From Saccharopolyspora rosea (GTDB taxonomy: Bacteria; Actinomycetota; Actinomycetes; Mycobacteriales; Pseudonocardiaceae), in NCBI RefSeq assembly GCF_025643595.1, contig NZ_CP102826.1, positions 6,448,001-6,512,000 on the forward strand: DNA of 64,000 nt, in the 5' to 3' direction. The notes beneath the pieces were generated by a model, which made no database searches, was not told where the DNA came from, and worked only from the letters and a program-made list of their open reading frames with translations. A program made the position numbers and the translations under genes. Shown piece by piece: positions 49,882 to 57,998 of this stretch (its first letter is position 1; each line of letters opens with the position of its first letter).

Positions 49882-50640
49882 TCACCGCCCGAGACCGTCG
49901 AGCACCGCCCGGGCCACCGGCATCGGCGGGTCCGCCCGCAGGTCCAGCGGTTCCACCGGGACCAGCGGCGGCTGCGCCATGAACTTCGGCGCGGTGCCCC
50001 GGTGGGGTTGGGCGGCGTGCACCAGGAACGGGTGGCACAGGTACACGTCACCGGGCGCACCCGTGGCCAGCGCCAGCGGGCGGTGCTCGGACACCGCGAC
50101 CGCGTCCCGGCACAGCGACATCCACTCGCGCCCGTCCTCGCCCGCCGCCGCCAGCAGCGGTGGCACGTCGAGGTGCGAGCCGACGCGGATGCGCGTCGGC
50201 GCGTCGTCCGGCCCGACCTCGGAGAACAGGAAGAGCATCAGCAGCGCCCGCCCGCGCGAGCGGAGGTTGACCCGGGACTCGCCCCGCGGTCCCGGGTAAC
50301 TGGCTTCGACGTGCCACCCGTCGTCGCCGGGTGCGCCGCCGCCGGGGAAGCGGACCGGGAACGTGCCCAACGCCCGCGGCGGCACCCACCGCCCCTGCCC
50401 GACGAGCGCGTCGAACGCCTCGTGCAGCACCGGCGTGTTCGCCGCCGCGAGGAACGGAGGCGTGGCGAAGCCGCCCAACCGGATCACCGGTCGCGCCCAC
50501 GTCGCCGGATCGTCCCGGGAGCACCCGGTCGCCTCCCACAGCTCGGCGAGGCAGCGTTCGGCCACGTCGACCGGAAAAGCCCCGTCCAGCTTGACGAAAC
50601 CGTCCGCGACGAACCGGTCGACCTGGTCAGGCCCGAGCAC
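49882..50640 (-). CDS. Phytanoyl-CoA dioxygenase (PhyH)-family protein
   Basis: 252 residues of the Fe(II)/2-oxoglutarate oxygenase fold. The metal facial triad would be GWHVEASYP (H-x-E) and HPFLVHAAQPHRG (distal His and the 2OG-binding Arg). Most PhyH proteins have H-x-D; the Glu here is unusual but known in some 2OG enzymes. GTG at 50640 has GGGGGGAG upstream and overlaps the end of the esterase gene by 14 nt, so the two are coupled. It may hydroxylate a lipid or a secondary metabolite; the substrate is unknown. Confidence 0.8.
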   Translation of the reverse strand: MLGPDQVDRFVADGFVKLDGAFPVDVAERCLAELWEATGCSRDDPATWARPVIRLGGFATPPFLAAANTPVLHEAFDALVGQGRWVPPRALGTFPVRFPGGGAPGDDGWHVEASYPGPRGESRVNLRSRGRALLMLFLFSEVGPDDAPTRIRVGSHLDVPPLLAAAGEDGREWMSLCRDAVAVSEHRPLALATGAPGDVYLCHPFLVHAAQPHRGTAPKFMAQPPLVPVEPLDLRADPPMPVARAVLDGLGR

Positions 50641-51865
50641 CGTCGGCTCCCCCCTCGGCGACCGCGAACGAGCTCGGGCTCATCGTCGGCAGGCAGATCA
50701 GCCCGTCGAAAGCGGCCGGGACGTCCACCGGGACGTGCGTGGCCGCGTGTCGGATCATGGCGGGCCCGGCGAGCCCGCGAGCGGGCCGCAGGTCCAGCAG
50801 CACCGGCTCGTCATCCGCTGCGGCGGCGTGCTCCACGCTGTCCTCGGCGAGCGGGCCGAGCGGCCGGGAGATCACCTCGAAGCCCTGCCTGGCCCGGTCG
50901 TCCAGACGCACGTCGGTGGTGCTGCCGCTGCCCGCGGTGACGCCGAGGACGACGTAGTCGTTCCCGAGCTCGGCGGCCAGGCAACTGCCCGCGGACCGGA
51001 TCCGGACGCCCGGGAGCAGCTGCACGGGCACGCGCTGGGCGTGGCCGTTGTGCATCATCAGCACGATCCGTTCGTCGGTGCGCTCCCGGAGCCACCGCAC
51101 GGTGTCGGCCTGGTGGACGTCCCGCGAGGACGGCATCAGCACGGGCGCCTGTGGATCGACCAGCTCGGCGATCTCGCGCAGTTCGGCGATCTCACGCATG
51201 TGCTCGTCGAGACGCAGCGCGCCGAGCGCGAGGTGCCTTGCCGTCGCGGACTCCTCGGACCGGATCGCGTCGAGCCGGAGCAGCAGCCGGGACAACGCGG
51301 CGGTGGCCACGTCCCGTTCCGCGCCGCTCAGCGCCGCGTACCGCGCGGCTGCGGCGGAGTTGTTGGCGGCGGCGTAGCTCCGGGTGGCCTCGATCGCGGC
51401 GTCCACGAAGGACACCTGATCCGGGGCGTGCGCGGCGAGGTGTTCGCGCACCAGCCGCAGAGCGGGCAGCGCGCAGCCACCCGAGCCGGGCACGTCCAAC
51501 CCCGCGAACCGGACCCGGCCGCCACCCGTGTTGTGCTCCCGCAGCCAGCGGAGCAGGTCCCGCACCTCGACCGCGTCGCCGAAGCGGAAGGTGAACCCGT
51601 CCCGCGCCACCGCCGCGACATCGCCCGGGCCGCCGCGGATCCAGGCGTCGACCAGGTGCCCCTCCGCGAAGCCGGACTCGTACGCGAGCACGCCGAAACC
51701 GAGTTCGGTCACCAGGAACCGCAGCAGGCGCTCGCGCAGCAGCCCGAACTCGCGGATGTGGTGGTTGTTCTCGCCGATCGCCACGACCCGCGCGTCGCCG
51801 ACCACTTCGGCGAGGTGCGACAGGTCGTCCAGCGGCAGTCGGCGAACCGGTTCCGGCAACGTCAT
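50627..51865 (-). CDS. Erythromycin-esterase-family hydrolase
   Basis: 412 residues. IGENNHHIREFGLLRERLLR near residue 31 gives the conserved G-E-x-x-H motif, LAYESGFAEG the second Glu, and VLMMHNGHAQR the paired His corresponding to the catalytic His of EreB. Family members hydrolyse the macrolactone of erythromycin, but many actinobacterial homologues have no tested activity. ATG at 51865 has GGAG at 5 nt. It forms an operon with the PhyH gene and is divergent from the SRPBCC gene. With the Erm gene at 1.9 kb it gives the window two macrolide-resistance-type functions. Confidence 0.84.
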   Translation of the reverse strand: MTLPEPVRRLPLDDLSHLAEVVGDARVVAIGENNHHIREFGLLRERLLRFLVTELGFGVLAYESGFAEGHLVDAWIRGGPGDVAAVARDGFTFRFGDAVEVRDLLRWLREHNTGGGRVRFAGLDVPGSGGCALPALRLVREHLAAHAPDQVSFVDAAIEATRSYAAANNSAAAARYAALSGAERDVATAALSRLLLRLDAIRSEESATARHLALGALRLDEHMREIAELREIAELVDPQAPVLMPSSRDVHQADTVRWLRERTDERIVLMMHNGHAQRVPVQLLPGVRIRSAGSCLAAELGNDYVVLGVTAGSGSTTDVRLDDRARQGFEVISRPLGPLAEDSVEHAAAADDEPVLLDLRPARGLAGPAMIRHAATHVPVDVPAAFDGLICLPTMSPSSFAVAEGGADGARA

Positions 51866-52021
51866 GGCGGCTCCAGCCCGGGACGTCGGTGGCACCGCAG
51901 AACATGCCGTGCGCCCCGACCTCCCGGCAACCGGTTTTCCGCCGCTCGCCGGGGCCCCACAACGCGCTGCGGCGGACGCGATCGGGTTCCTGCCCGCGGC
52001 CTCAGGTGCTTCAATCAGGAC

Positions 52022-52477
52022 GTGACCGACGACGCGCGGACTCCCACCATCGTGACCAGCCACCGCGAGATCGCCGCCAGTGCCGAGCGGATCTTCGAGC
52101 TGATCGCCGATCCGGCGCAACAGCCGCGCTGGGACGGCAACGACAACCTCGGCGAAGCCGCCGAAGGTCAGCGAGTGCGCGCCACCGGCGAGGTGTTCAC
52201 GGTGACGCTCACCTACGGCAGCGTCCGGGAGAACCGCGTGGTGGAGTTCGAGGAGGCACGTCGCATCGCCTGGCTCCCGTCGGAACCGGGCAAGCAACCG
52301 CCCGGCCACCTCTGGCGGTGGGAACTCGAACCGCTCGACGAGGGACGCACCCGGGTCACGCACACCTACGACTGGTCCCGCCTGACCGACGAGAACCGCC
52401 TGGCCCGCGCCCGCAGCACCACCGCGGACCGGCTCCGGGCCTCCCTCGACAGGCTCGCCGAACTCGCCGAGTCGTAG
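52022..52477 (+). CDS. SRPBCC (polyketide cyclase/START-like) family protein
   Basis: 151 residues, one helix-grip domain. The usual start TSHREIAASAERIFELIADPAQQPRWDG, centre and final helix (DRLRASLDRLAEL) are all present; hydrophobic pocket residues are those expected. It binds a hydrophobic ligand; function not predictable. GTG at 52022 is used, with a close AGGA. It is divergent from the erythromycin-esterase gene (156-bp gap) and followed by a VOC remnant. Confidence 0.8.
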   Translation: MTDDARTPTIVTSHREIAASAERIFELIADPAQQPRWDGNDNLGEAAEGQRVRATGEVFTVTLTYGSVRENRVVEFEEARRIAWLPSEPGKQPPGHLWRWELEPLDEGRTRVTHTYDWSRLTDENRLARARSTTADRLRASLDRLAELAES

Positions 52478-52574
52478 CGCATCGCCGCCGCGGGCCGCTG
52501 AGCGTTGTCACTGTGATCAGCCTCAGCCTGGTGGCATTTCCCAGCGTCGATCGCCCGGCCGCTGACAGGGCCGG

Positions 52575-52696
52575 TCAGCGGGCGAGCCTTGCGCGGGCCT
52601 CGTCGGTGCGCGGGGTGAAGAAGTTGACCAGGTTGCCGTCGGGGTCGCGGAACAGCAGGGAGCGGTTTCCCCACCGCATCGTGGGCGGCTGCTGCA
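52575..52696 (-). pseudogene. C-terminal fragment of a VOC (glyoxalase-fold) protein
   Basis: The last about 40 codons of a VOC protein remain: PPTMRWGNRSLLFRD, then DPDGNLVNFFTP. This is the C-terminal metal-site region of small glyoxalase-like proteins. Reading upstream, the similarity ends abruptly at about 52696, where a WYL-regulator fragment begins on the opposite strand. Confidence 0.72.
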
Positions 52697-53008
52697 CGAT
52701 TCGACCCGGCCCAGCGGGTGCTGACCGCGATCGCCGAGACGCCGTACCAGCACGAGGTATCCGTGCGGATTCGATCGACGCCCGAACAGATCCGCTCCGT
52801 CTTCCCACCGTCCGTCGCCACACTGGAGGAGATCGATCCCGCCTGGGTGCGGGCCCGGATACGGGCACAACGGCTCGAATGGATACCACCCCTGCTCGCC
52901 GCGCTCGATCGGCCGTTCGTCGTCGAACAACCCGACGCCCTCCGCGACCTGGTGCGAGCACTGTCCAGCCGGCTCGCCCGCCACGCCGACGCGCGACGGG
53001 GAGACTGA
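52697..53008 (+). pseudogene. C-terminal fragment of a YafY-type WYL-domain regulator
   Basis: The frame 52697-53008 reads RFDPAQRVLTAIAETPYQHE, VSVRIRSTPEQIRSVFPP, LEWIPPLLAALDRPFVVE and LRDLVRALSSRLARHA, the C-terminal WCX extension of HTH-WYL regulators. The HTH and WYL domains are missing. The join with the VOC fragment is exact, so one deletion removed the 5' ends of both genes. Confidence 0.75.
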
Positions 53009-53128
53009 TCGCGCGCTGGGAAACGCGCACTGGCACCTGCGCAAGCGTGCGGCCCGACGGCGCGTCTCACGAATAGCCGCACAAGTGCAGTTCAGGTGCA
53101 GCTATTCCAGACCCCGCAGCTCGCCCGG

Positions 53129-54511
53129 TTATTCCTGCGCCATGTCGACGAAGCGGCTGTAGTGCAGCTGGTGCGCCACGGTGATCGTCGACGTCGGACC
53201 GGCGCGGTGCTTGGCCAGTATCAGGTCGGCCTCGCCCATCCTCGGGTCGTCGCGCTCGAACGCGTCCGGGCGGTGGATCAGGATCACCATGTCCGCGTCC
53301 TGCTCCAGGGAGCCCGACTCGCGGAGGTCGGACAGCTGCGGCTTCTTGTCCGTGCGCTGCTCGGGTCCTCGGTTGAGCTGGGAGATCGCCACGACGGGAA
53401 CTTCGAGTTCCTTGGCGAGCAGCTTGAGGTTCCGGGAGAACTCGGAGACTTCCTGCTGGCGGGACTCGACGCGCTTGCCGGAGGTCATCAGCTGCATGTA
53501 GTCGACGACGATCAGCTGGATGTCGTGGCGCTGCTTGAGCCTCCGGGCCTTCGCCCGGATCTCCATCATCGTCAGGTTCGGCGAGTCGTCGACGAACAGC
53601 GGCGCCTCGCTGATCTCGCTCATCCGCCGGGCCAACCGGGTCCAGTCGTCGTCGCTCATCCGACCACCGCGCATGTCCGCCAGCCGGATCCGCGCCTCGG
53701 CGGACAACATCCGCATGACGATCTCGGTCTTGCCCATCTCCAGCGAGAAGATGACGCTGCCCAGCCCGTGCTTCACCGACGCCGCCCTGGCGAAATCCAG
53801 TCCCAGCGTGGACTTGCCCACGCCGGGACGCGCCGCGACGATGATCATCTGGCCGGGGTGCAGACCGTTGGTGACGGCGTCGAGGTCCGCGAAGCCGGTG
53901 GGGATGCCCTGGGACTCGCCGCCGCGGGAGGCGATGGCGTCGATCTCGTCCATCGTCGGCTGGAGGAGTTCCTCCAGGGCCGCGTAGTCCTCGCTGGTGC
54001 GGCGTTCCGTGACGTCGTAGATCGCGGCCTGGGCCCGGTCGACGACCTCCTCGATCGCCGCTCCCTCGGAGCCGTGGTAGCCGAGCTGGACGATGCGCGT
54101 GCCCGCCTCGACCAGGCGCCGCAGCACCGCCTTCTCGGCGACGATCTCGGCGTAGTAGCCCGCGTTGGCCGCGGTCGGGACGGTCGCGATGAGGGTGTGC
54201 AGGTACGGGGCGCCGCCGACCTTGAGCAGCTCCTGGCGGCGTTCGAGCTCGGCGGACACCGTGATGGCGTCCGCGGGTTCACCGCGCCCGTAGAGGTCGA
54301 GGACGCAGTCGTAGATCGCCTGGTGCGCGGGCCGGTAGAAGTCGTTGGGCCGCAGCACCTCGACGACGTCGGCGATCGCGTCCTTGCTGAGCATCATGCC
54401 GCCGAGCACCGACTGCTCGGCCGCCAGGTCCTGCGGAGGCTGCCGTTCGAAGGTGCCGTCCGCGGGCCCCTCCTCGGCGTAGTGGTCCTCCCGTTCGTCA
54501 GGCAGCGCCAC
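53129..54511 (-). CDS. dnaB: Replicative DNA helicase
   Basis: 460 residues, a full-length DnaB. The N-terminal domain (QDLAAEQSVLGGMMLS to about residue 135) mediates hexamer and primase contacts. The RecA-like motor has Walker A AARPGVGKSTLG, Walker B QLIVVDYMQL and the Arg-finger motif ISQLNRGPEQRTDKKP. No intein interrupts it, unlike some mycobacterial and actinobacterial dnaB genes. GTG at 54511 has GGAGGAGG upstream. The gene follows rplI in the same direction after a 419-bp gap with DnaA-box-like repeats. Confidence 0.97.
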   Translation of the reverse strand: MALPDEREDHYAEEGPADGTFERQPPQDLAAEQSVLGGMMLSKDAIADVVEVLRPNDFYRPAHQAIYDCVLDLYGRGEPADAITVSAELERRQELLKVGGAPYLHTLIATVPTAANAGYYAEIVAEKAVLRRLVEAGTRIVQLGYHGSEGAAIEEVVDRAQAAIYDVTERRTSEDYAALEELLQPTMDEIDAIASRGGESQGIPTGFADLDAVTNGLHPGQMIIVAARPGVGKSTLGLDFARAASVKHGLGSVIFSLEMGKTEIVMRMLSAEARIRLADMRGGRMSDDDWTRLARRMSEISEAPLFVDDSPNLTMMEIRAKARRLKQRHDIQLIVVDYMQLMTSGKRVESRQQEVSEFSRNLKLLAKELEVPVVAISQLNRGPEQRTDKKPQLSDLRESGSLEQDADMVILIHRPDAFERDDPRMGEADLILAKHRAGPTSTITVAHQLHYSRFVDMAQE

Positions 54512-54618
54512 CGGGACCTGTCACCTCCTCCAGCGCCGCGCGGTCAGCGATCACCCGCCGTGGGGCACACGCGTGCGCGGCGAAGCTAGATCACCCGCGT
54601 GGAGCAGGCAAGTCGAGC

Positions 54619-54714
54619 TGTGGATAGACCTCGGGACAACCTGTGGACAGGTTGAGGCCACTTGGGGACAACTGTGCACAACCTCCCGCACAGCTGGGGA
54701 CAACCTGGGGACAA
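54619..54714. promoter_or_regulatory. Cluster of DnaA-box-like nonamers between rplI and dnaB
   Basis: Seven same-orientation nonamers near the DnaA box TGTGGACAA or TGTGGATAA: TGTGGATAG (54619), TCGGGACAA (54631), TGTGGACAG (54642), TGGGGACAA (54663, 54695, 54706) and TGTGCACAA (54673). Five of the seven differ from the actinobacterial consensus by one base. They lie about 100-190 bp upstream of dnaB in the rplI-dnaB gap and could let DnaA control dnaB or titrate DnaA. Confidence 0.58.
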
Positions 54715-54863
54715 GTCCCGTGGATGCACGAGAAAGCCCAGGTCAGACGCTGCGCGTAGGCTGTGGAAGAAATCCGTGGAAAACTACGGCGCGTCGGGTG
54801 ATGCAGACGGGCCGCGAGCGGCCGCCGTTCGGACGCGGGCCGCGTGGTGTTGCGGACAGCGAG

Positions 54864-54908
54864 CGGCGTCGTCCACCCGTCACCCAGGTGTCCGAGTGGA
54901 CGACGCCG
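54864..54908 (-). terminator. Hairpin terminator of the rpsF-ssb-rpsR-rplI operon
   Basis: Perfect 13-bp arms CGGCGTCGTCCAC (54864-54876) and GTGGACGACGCCG (54896-54908), 22 nt beyond the rplI stop. No T-run. Confidence 0.75.
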
Positions 54909-54930
54909 TTGTTCTCGCGTGCTCAGCCGG

Positions 54931-55383
54931 TCACTGATCGCCGGTGACCTGGAGGTTGACCGTGGCCTTGACGTCCGGGTGCAGGTCGACGTCGACGACG
55001 TGCTTGCCCAGCGCCTTGATGTGGCCCCGCAGCGCGACCGAGCGCTTGTCCAGGTTCGGGCCACCGGCCTTGCGCACCGCGGCGACGACGTCGCCGGAGG
55101 TGATCGAACCGAACAGCTTGCCCTGCGGGGAGACCTTGGCGGTCAGGGTGACCGCGCCCAGGTCCTGCAGCTGCTGCCTCAGCTCGTGCGCGTGCTCCAG
55201 GTTGCGGACCCGGCGGGCCTCCTGGGCGCGCCGGATCGTCTCGATCTGCTTCTGCGCGCCCTTGGTCGCGACGATGGCGAAGTTGCGCGGGAGCAGGTAG
55301 TTGCGGGCGTAGCCGTCCTTGACCTCGACGATGTCACCCGACTCGCCGAGACCGGCCACGTCAGCAGTGAGGATGATCTTCAC
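54931..55383 (-). CDS. rplI: 50S ribosomal protein L9
   Basis: 150 residues, the usual two-domain L9: the N-terminal [19 protein letters not shown] with [10 protein letters not shown] binding 23S rRNA, a long connecting helix (about residues 40-75) and a C-terminal domain ending [15 protein letters not shown] at 55383 has AAGGAG at 8 nt; a longer frame to 55428 overlaps the gap and is rejected. It is the last gene of the rpsF-ssb-rpsR-rplI operon. Confidence 0.97.
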   Translation of the reverse strand: MKIILTADVAGLGESGDIVEVKDGYARNYLLPRNFAIVATKGAQKQIETIRRAQEARRVRNLEHAHELRQQLQDLGAVTLTAKVSPQGKLFGSITSGDVVAAVRKAGGPNLDKRSVALRGHIKALGKHVVDVDLHPDVKATVNLQVTGDQ

Positions 55384-55453
55384 GACGTGTCTCCTTGTAG
55401 AAGTCTCCGGTTCTCCCGCGCGCGGCACGGCGCGGGCGACGATCGGTACCGGA

Positions 55454-55690
55454 TCAGCGGGCGGTCGAGGTGTAGGGCAGCAGCGCCATCTCGCGGGCGT
55501 TCTTCACCGCGATGGCGACGTCGCGCTGGTGCTGGCTGCAGTTGCCGGTCACCCGACGGGCGCGGATCTTGCCGCGGTCGGAGATGTACTTGCGCAGCAG
55601 CGTGGTGTCCTTGTAGTCGATCAGCGCGGCCTTCTCCTTGCAGAACGCGCAGACCTTCTTCTTCGGCTTGCGCACGGGCGCCTTGGCCAT
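55454..55690 (-). CDS. rpsR: 30S ribosomal protein S18
   Basis: 78 residues. [20 protein letters not shown] and [20 protein letters not shown] are the S18 core; the CxxC plus the later Cys indicate a zinc-binding (C+) form, the type many actinobacteria replace under zinc limitation with a Cys-free copy. ATG at 55690 has AGGAGGAAG upstream. It lies between ssb and rplI in the conserved order. Confidence 0.97.
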   Translation of the reverse strand: MAKAPVRKPKKKVCAFCKEKAALIDYKDTTLLRKYISDRGKIRARRVTGNCSQHQRDVAIAVKNAREMALLPYTSTAR

Positions 55691-55738
55691 CGGTCTTCCT
55701 CCTGAAGCGAAATACTCAAGCTGCCTGGATAGCGCCGA

Positions 55739-56218
55739 CTAGAACGGCGGCTCGTCGCTGAACCCGCCGGAACCGGCAGGCGGAGCGGAGCCCCACGGGT
55801 CGTCGGCCGGGCTGCCACCGCCGGACGGTCCTCCGCTGAATCCGCTGCCTCCGCGGCTCACCTTGTTGACCTTCGCGGTGGCGTAGCGCAGCGAGGGGCC
55901 GATCTCGTCGACCTCCAGCTCCACGACGGTGCGCTTCTCGCCCTCCTTCGTCTCGAAGGAGCGCTGGCGCAGCCGACCCTGCACGACCACGCGCATCCCG
56001 CGGGTGAGCGTCTCGGCCACGTTCTCCGCGGCCTGCCGCCAGATGTTGCAGCGCAGGAAGAGGGCTTCGCCGTCCTTCCACTCGCCGGTGTTGCGGTCGA
56101 ACATCCGCGGCGTGGAGGCCACCGTGAAGTTGGCGACCGCGGCGCCGGACGGGGTGAAGCGCAGTTCCGGGTCGGCGGTGAGGTTGCCGACCACCGTGAT
56201 TACGGTTTCACCAGCCAT
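55739..56218 (-). CDS. ssb: Single-stranded DNA-binding protein
   Basis: 159 residues. The OB fold runs from [20 protein letters not shown] to about residue 115, followed by a Gly/Ser/Pro-rich linker and the acidic tail FSDEPPF, which recruits partner proteins. ATG at 56218. It lies between rpsF and rpsR, 50 bp from each, as in other actinobacteria. Confidence 0.97.
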   Translation of the reverse strand: MAGETVITVVGNLTADPELRFTPSGAAVANFTVASTPRMFDRNTGEWKDGEALFLRCNIWRQAAENVAETLTRGMRVVVQGRLRQRSFETKEGEKRTVVELEVDEIGPSLRYATAKVNKVSRGGSGFSGGPSGGGSPADDPWGSAPPAGSGGFSDEPPF

Positions 56219-56271
56219 GACCTGGGAACTCCAGTCTGCTCGATACGGGTTCGGCTACCTCTTGCGGCGTC

Positions 56272-56604
56272 TCAGGCGGACGCCTTCGCGCGGGCCTTCG
56301 CGGAGCGGGCCTTGCGCGGCTCGACCTTGCGCAGCACCTTGGTCCGCAGGATCGACTCGTTGAGGTTCAGCTGGCGGTCCAGCTCCTTGACGGAGGCCGG
56401 CTCGCTGTTGAGGTCGAGAACGACGTAGATGCCCTCGGTGTGCTTGTCGATCTCGTAGGACAGCCGGCGGCGGCCCCACACGTCGACCTTCTCGACGGCG
56501 CCGCCGTCGTTGCGGATGACGTTGAGGAACTTCTCCAGCGACGGAGCGACGGTGCGCTCGTCCAGGCTCGGGTCGAGGATGACCATGAGCTCGTAATGAC
56601 GCAT
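56272..56604 (-). CDS. rpsF: 30S ribosomal protein S6
   Basis: 110 residues. [17 protein letters not shown] and [20 protein letters not shown] are diagnostic, with a basic C-terminal tail [17 protein letters not shown] at 56604 matches the family start. The Shine-Dalgarno AGGAGG is 12 nt away and can pair with an upstream CCTCCT, so the leader may be regulated. An in-frame GTG at 56613 is closer to the Shine-Dalgarno but would change the conserved N-terminus. Confidence 0.96.
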   Translation of the reverse strand: MRHYELMVILDPSLDERTVAPSLEKFLNVIRNDGGAVEKVDVWGRRRLSYEIDKHTEGIYVVLDLNSEPASVKELDRQLNLNESILRTKVLRKVEPRKARSAKARAKASA

Positions 56605-56616
56605 GAAGACCACTCA

Positions 56617-56658
56617 CCTCCTGTGGACTCGCGGCCACGGACTTTCCGTGGCAGGAGG
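56617..56658 (-). promoter_or_regulatory. Structured rpsF leader, candidate S6:S18 binding motif
   Basis: In the transcript CCUCCU (56658-56653) pairs with AGGAGG (56622-56617), the Shine-Dalgarno. The enclosed hairpin GCCACGG-AAAGU-CCGUGGC (56652-56634) is followed by a single-stranded stretch beginning CG after GGC, giving a CCG triplet at the junction. This resembles the known S6:S18 autoregulatory motif, in which a bulged CCG is recognised. The pairing is seen; the function is inferred. Confidence 0.5.
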
Positions 56659-56743
56659 GTCGTCGCGTCGACGAACTGGTCAAGGCTAGCAACCCGCACT
56701 GACACCCCCTCCATCCGGGGCGCTCGCGGGGAGGCGGGTCAGC

Positions 56744-57667
56744 TCACTGGCGGCGGAGGATCCAGGTGCGGATGAGCGCCGCGGTCAGCGCGGCGATCGA
56801 GACCGCGGCCAGGAGCACCGGCAGCGCGACGCGGCGGTTGACGTCCGCGGGCAGCGCCTCGGCCTGGCCGGCCGCGCGGACCTCCTCCTGCTGCCGCTGC
56901 CGTTCGGCGCGCTCGCGGGCTTGTTTCTGCAGGTCACCGATGTCCGGCTGGAATCCGGGGACCTCCCCGTAGCGGGCATCGGCCCACGGCGGGAGGGAGC
57001 CGGGCAGCGAGGCGACCCGCGGCGGCAGGAAGCTCACCGCACCCGGTGCCCCGGCGCTCGACTCCGGAACCGCGACCACCGGTGGAGCGGGCGGTTCGGC
57101 GGCGGGCGGGTCGCTCGGCGCCGGCGGCGGCGTGGACCGGCTGCCGGGCGCGGGTGTCGGCTCGGGCGCGGGATGCGACGGCGGCGGGGTCGGCGCGGCC
57201 CGCTCGGCGTGCACCGTCAGGGCGTTGCCCAGGCTGACGAGGTTGGTGAAGTGCCAGGTCACGGCATCGACCTTGTTAGCGGGAAGGCCGATCTGCGCCA
57301 GCCGCGACCTGGCGGCCTCGGCGATGTCGTGCCCGGAGTAGAAGGTGCGGCCGTCCTCGGCGGTGCCGATCGGGATCGGGGGCAGCTCGGCGAACCGCTC
57401 GGCGGCGTCCTTGGCCGGGCCGAAGGCGAGCGGCATGGCGAGCAGGACCGCCTCGCGCACCTTGAAGTCGAGGGTTCCGGGCGACACCGCGATCTGCTGC
57501 CCGGGTGCGGCGTCCACGACGGCGAGCGGGTTGTCGACGACGAGGGTGTCGGCGTGGGCGACTCCGGCGCCGAACAGCGCCGCGGCGGCGAGGGCGAGAC
57601 CGGCGGCCCCGGTGGACACCGCACGGCGGGCCAGGGGGTTGGGACGCGTACGCCTGCTGTCACCCAT
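56744..57667 (-). CDS. Secreted proline-rich protein with C-terminal membrane anchor
   Basis: 307 residues. A signal peptide ends FGAGVAHA near residue 38. A folded part of about 110 residues (VAVSPGTLDFKVREAVLLAM to SLGNALTVHAER) is followed by a Pro/Ser/Ala-rich linker, a helical Arg/Gln/Glu segment (QKQARERAERQRQQ) and a membrane helix ending TWILRRQ. The outline suits a surface protein spanning the wall. ATG at 57667 has GGGAGG upstream, and a TTGACC-17-AGCATT promoter precedes it. It lies upstream of rpsF in the same direction, where mycobacteria carry other genes. The function is unknown. Confidence 0.7.
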   Translation of the reverse strand: MGDSRRTRPNPLARRAVSTGAAGLALAAAALFGAGVAHADTLVVDNPLAVVDAAPGQQIAVSPGTLDFKVREAVLLAMPLAFGPAKDAAERFAELPPIPIGTAEDGRTFYSGHDIAEAARSRLAQIGLPANKVDAVTWHFTNLVSLGNALTVHAERAAPTPPPSHPAPEPTPAPGSRSTPPPAPSDPPAAEPPAPPVVAVPESSAGAPGAVSFLPPRVASLPGSLPPWADARYGEVPGFQPDIGDLQKQARERAERQRQQEEVRAAGQAEALPADVNRRVALPVLLAAVSIAALTAALIRTWILRRQ

Positions 57668-57688
57668 CGTTGCCTCCCGACACCCGTG

Positions 57689-57717
57689 AATGCTGTTCAC
57701 CTTCTCAGGGTGGTCAA
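57689..57717 (-). promoter_or_regulatory. Housekeeping-type promoter of the secreted protein gene
   Basis: TTGACC (57717-57712), 17 bp, then AGCATT (57694-57689) on the minus strand, 22 nt before the ATG at 57667. This is the clearest sigma-70-like promoter in the window. The rest of the divergent gap to 57998 shows only the nfo -10. Confidence 0.5.
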
Positions 57718-57998
57718 CGCGACAACACCGCCGTTGGTGACGCGCAGCCGGTTGCGAAATTCCATCACGATCTCCGCCACCGGAAGACCGCGTTCCACTG
57801 AGTGGTCACGCCCCGGCACCCCGCGGCCCCGGCCGCCGCGCACGACGACCGCCGAGAGGCGCTCTCAAGCGCCCGTCTCCGGACCTGGTTCCGGCGGGGC
57901 GCGGCGAGCGGTGGAGCCGCCTTCCCTCCCGGTGAGCACGCGAGCAACCGCCACCGCTGCCCGGAACGAGGTCAACGACGGGCTCTTAGACTGCGGGC

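Noticed and set aside
51866-52021. A leader peptide upstream of the erythromycin-esterase gene, sought by analogy with erm.
   Set aside because: The only ATG in the gap opens a frame that runs into the esterase gene rather than closing before it, and no sequence complementary to its Shine-Dalgarno was found.
53009-53128. Regulatory RNA or gene between the WYL remnant and dnaB.
   Set aside because: Only weak, short repeats are visible and no start signal is present.
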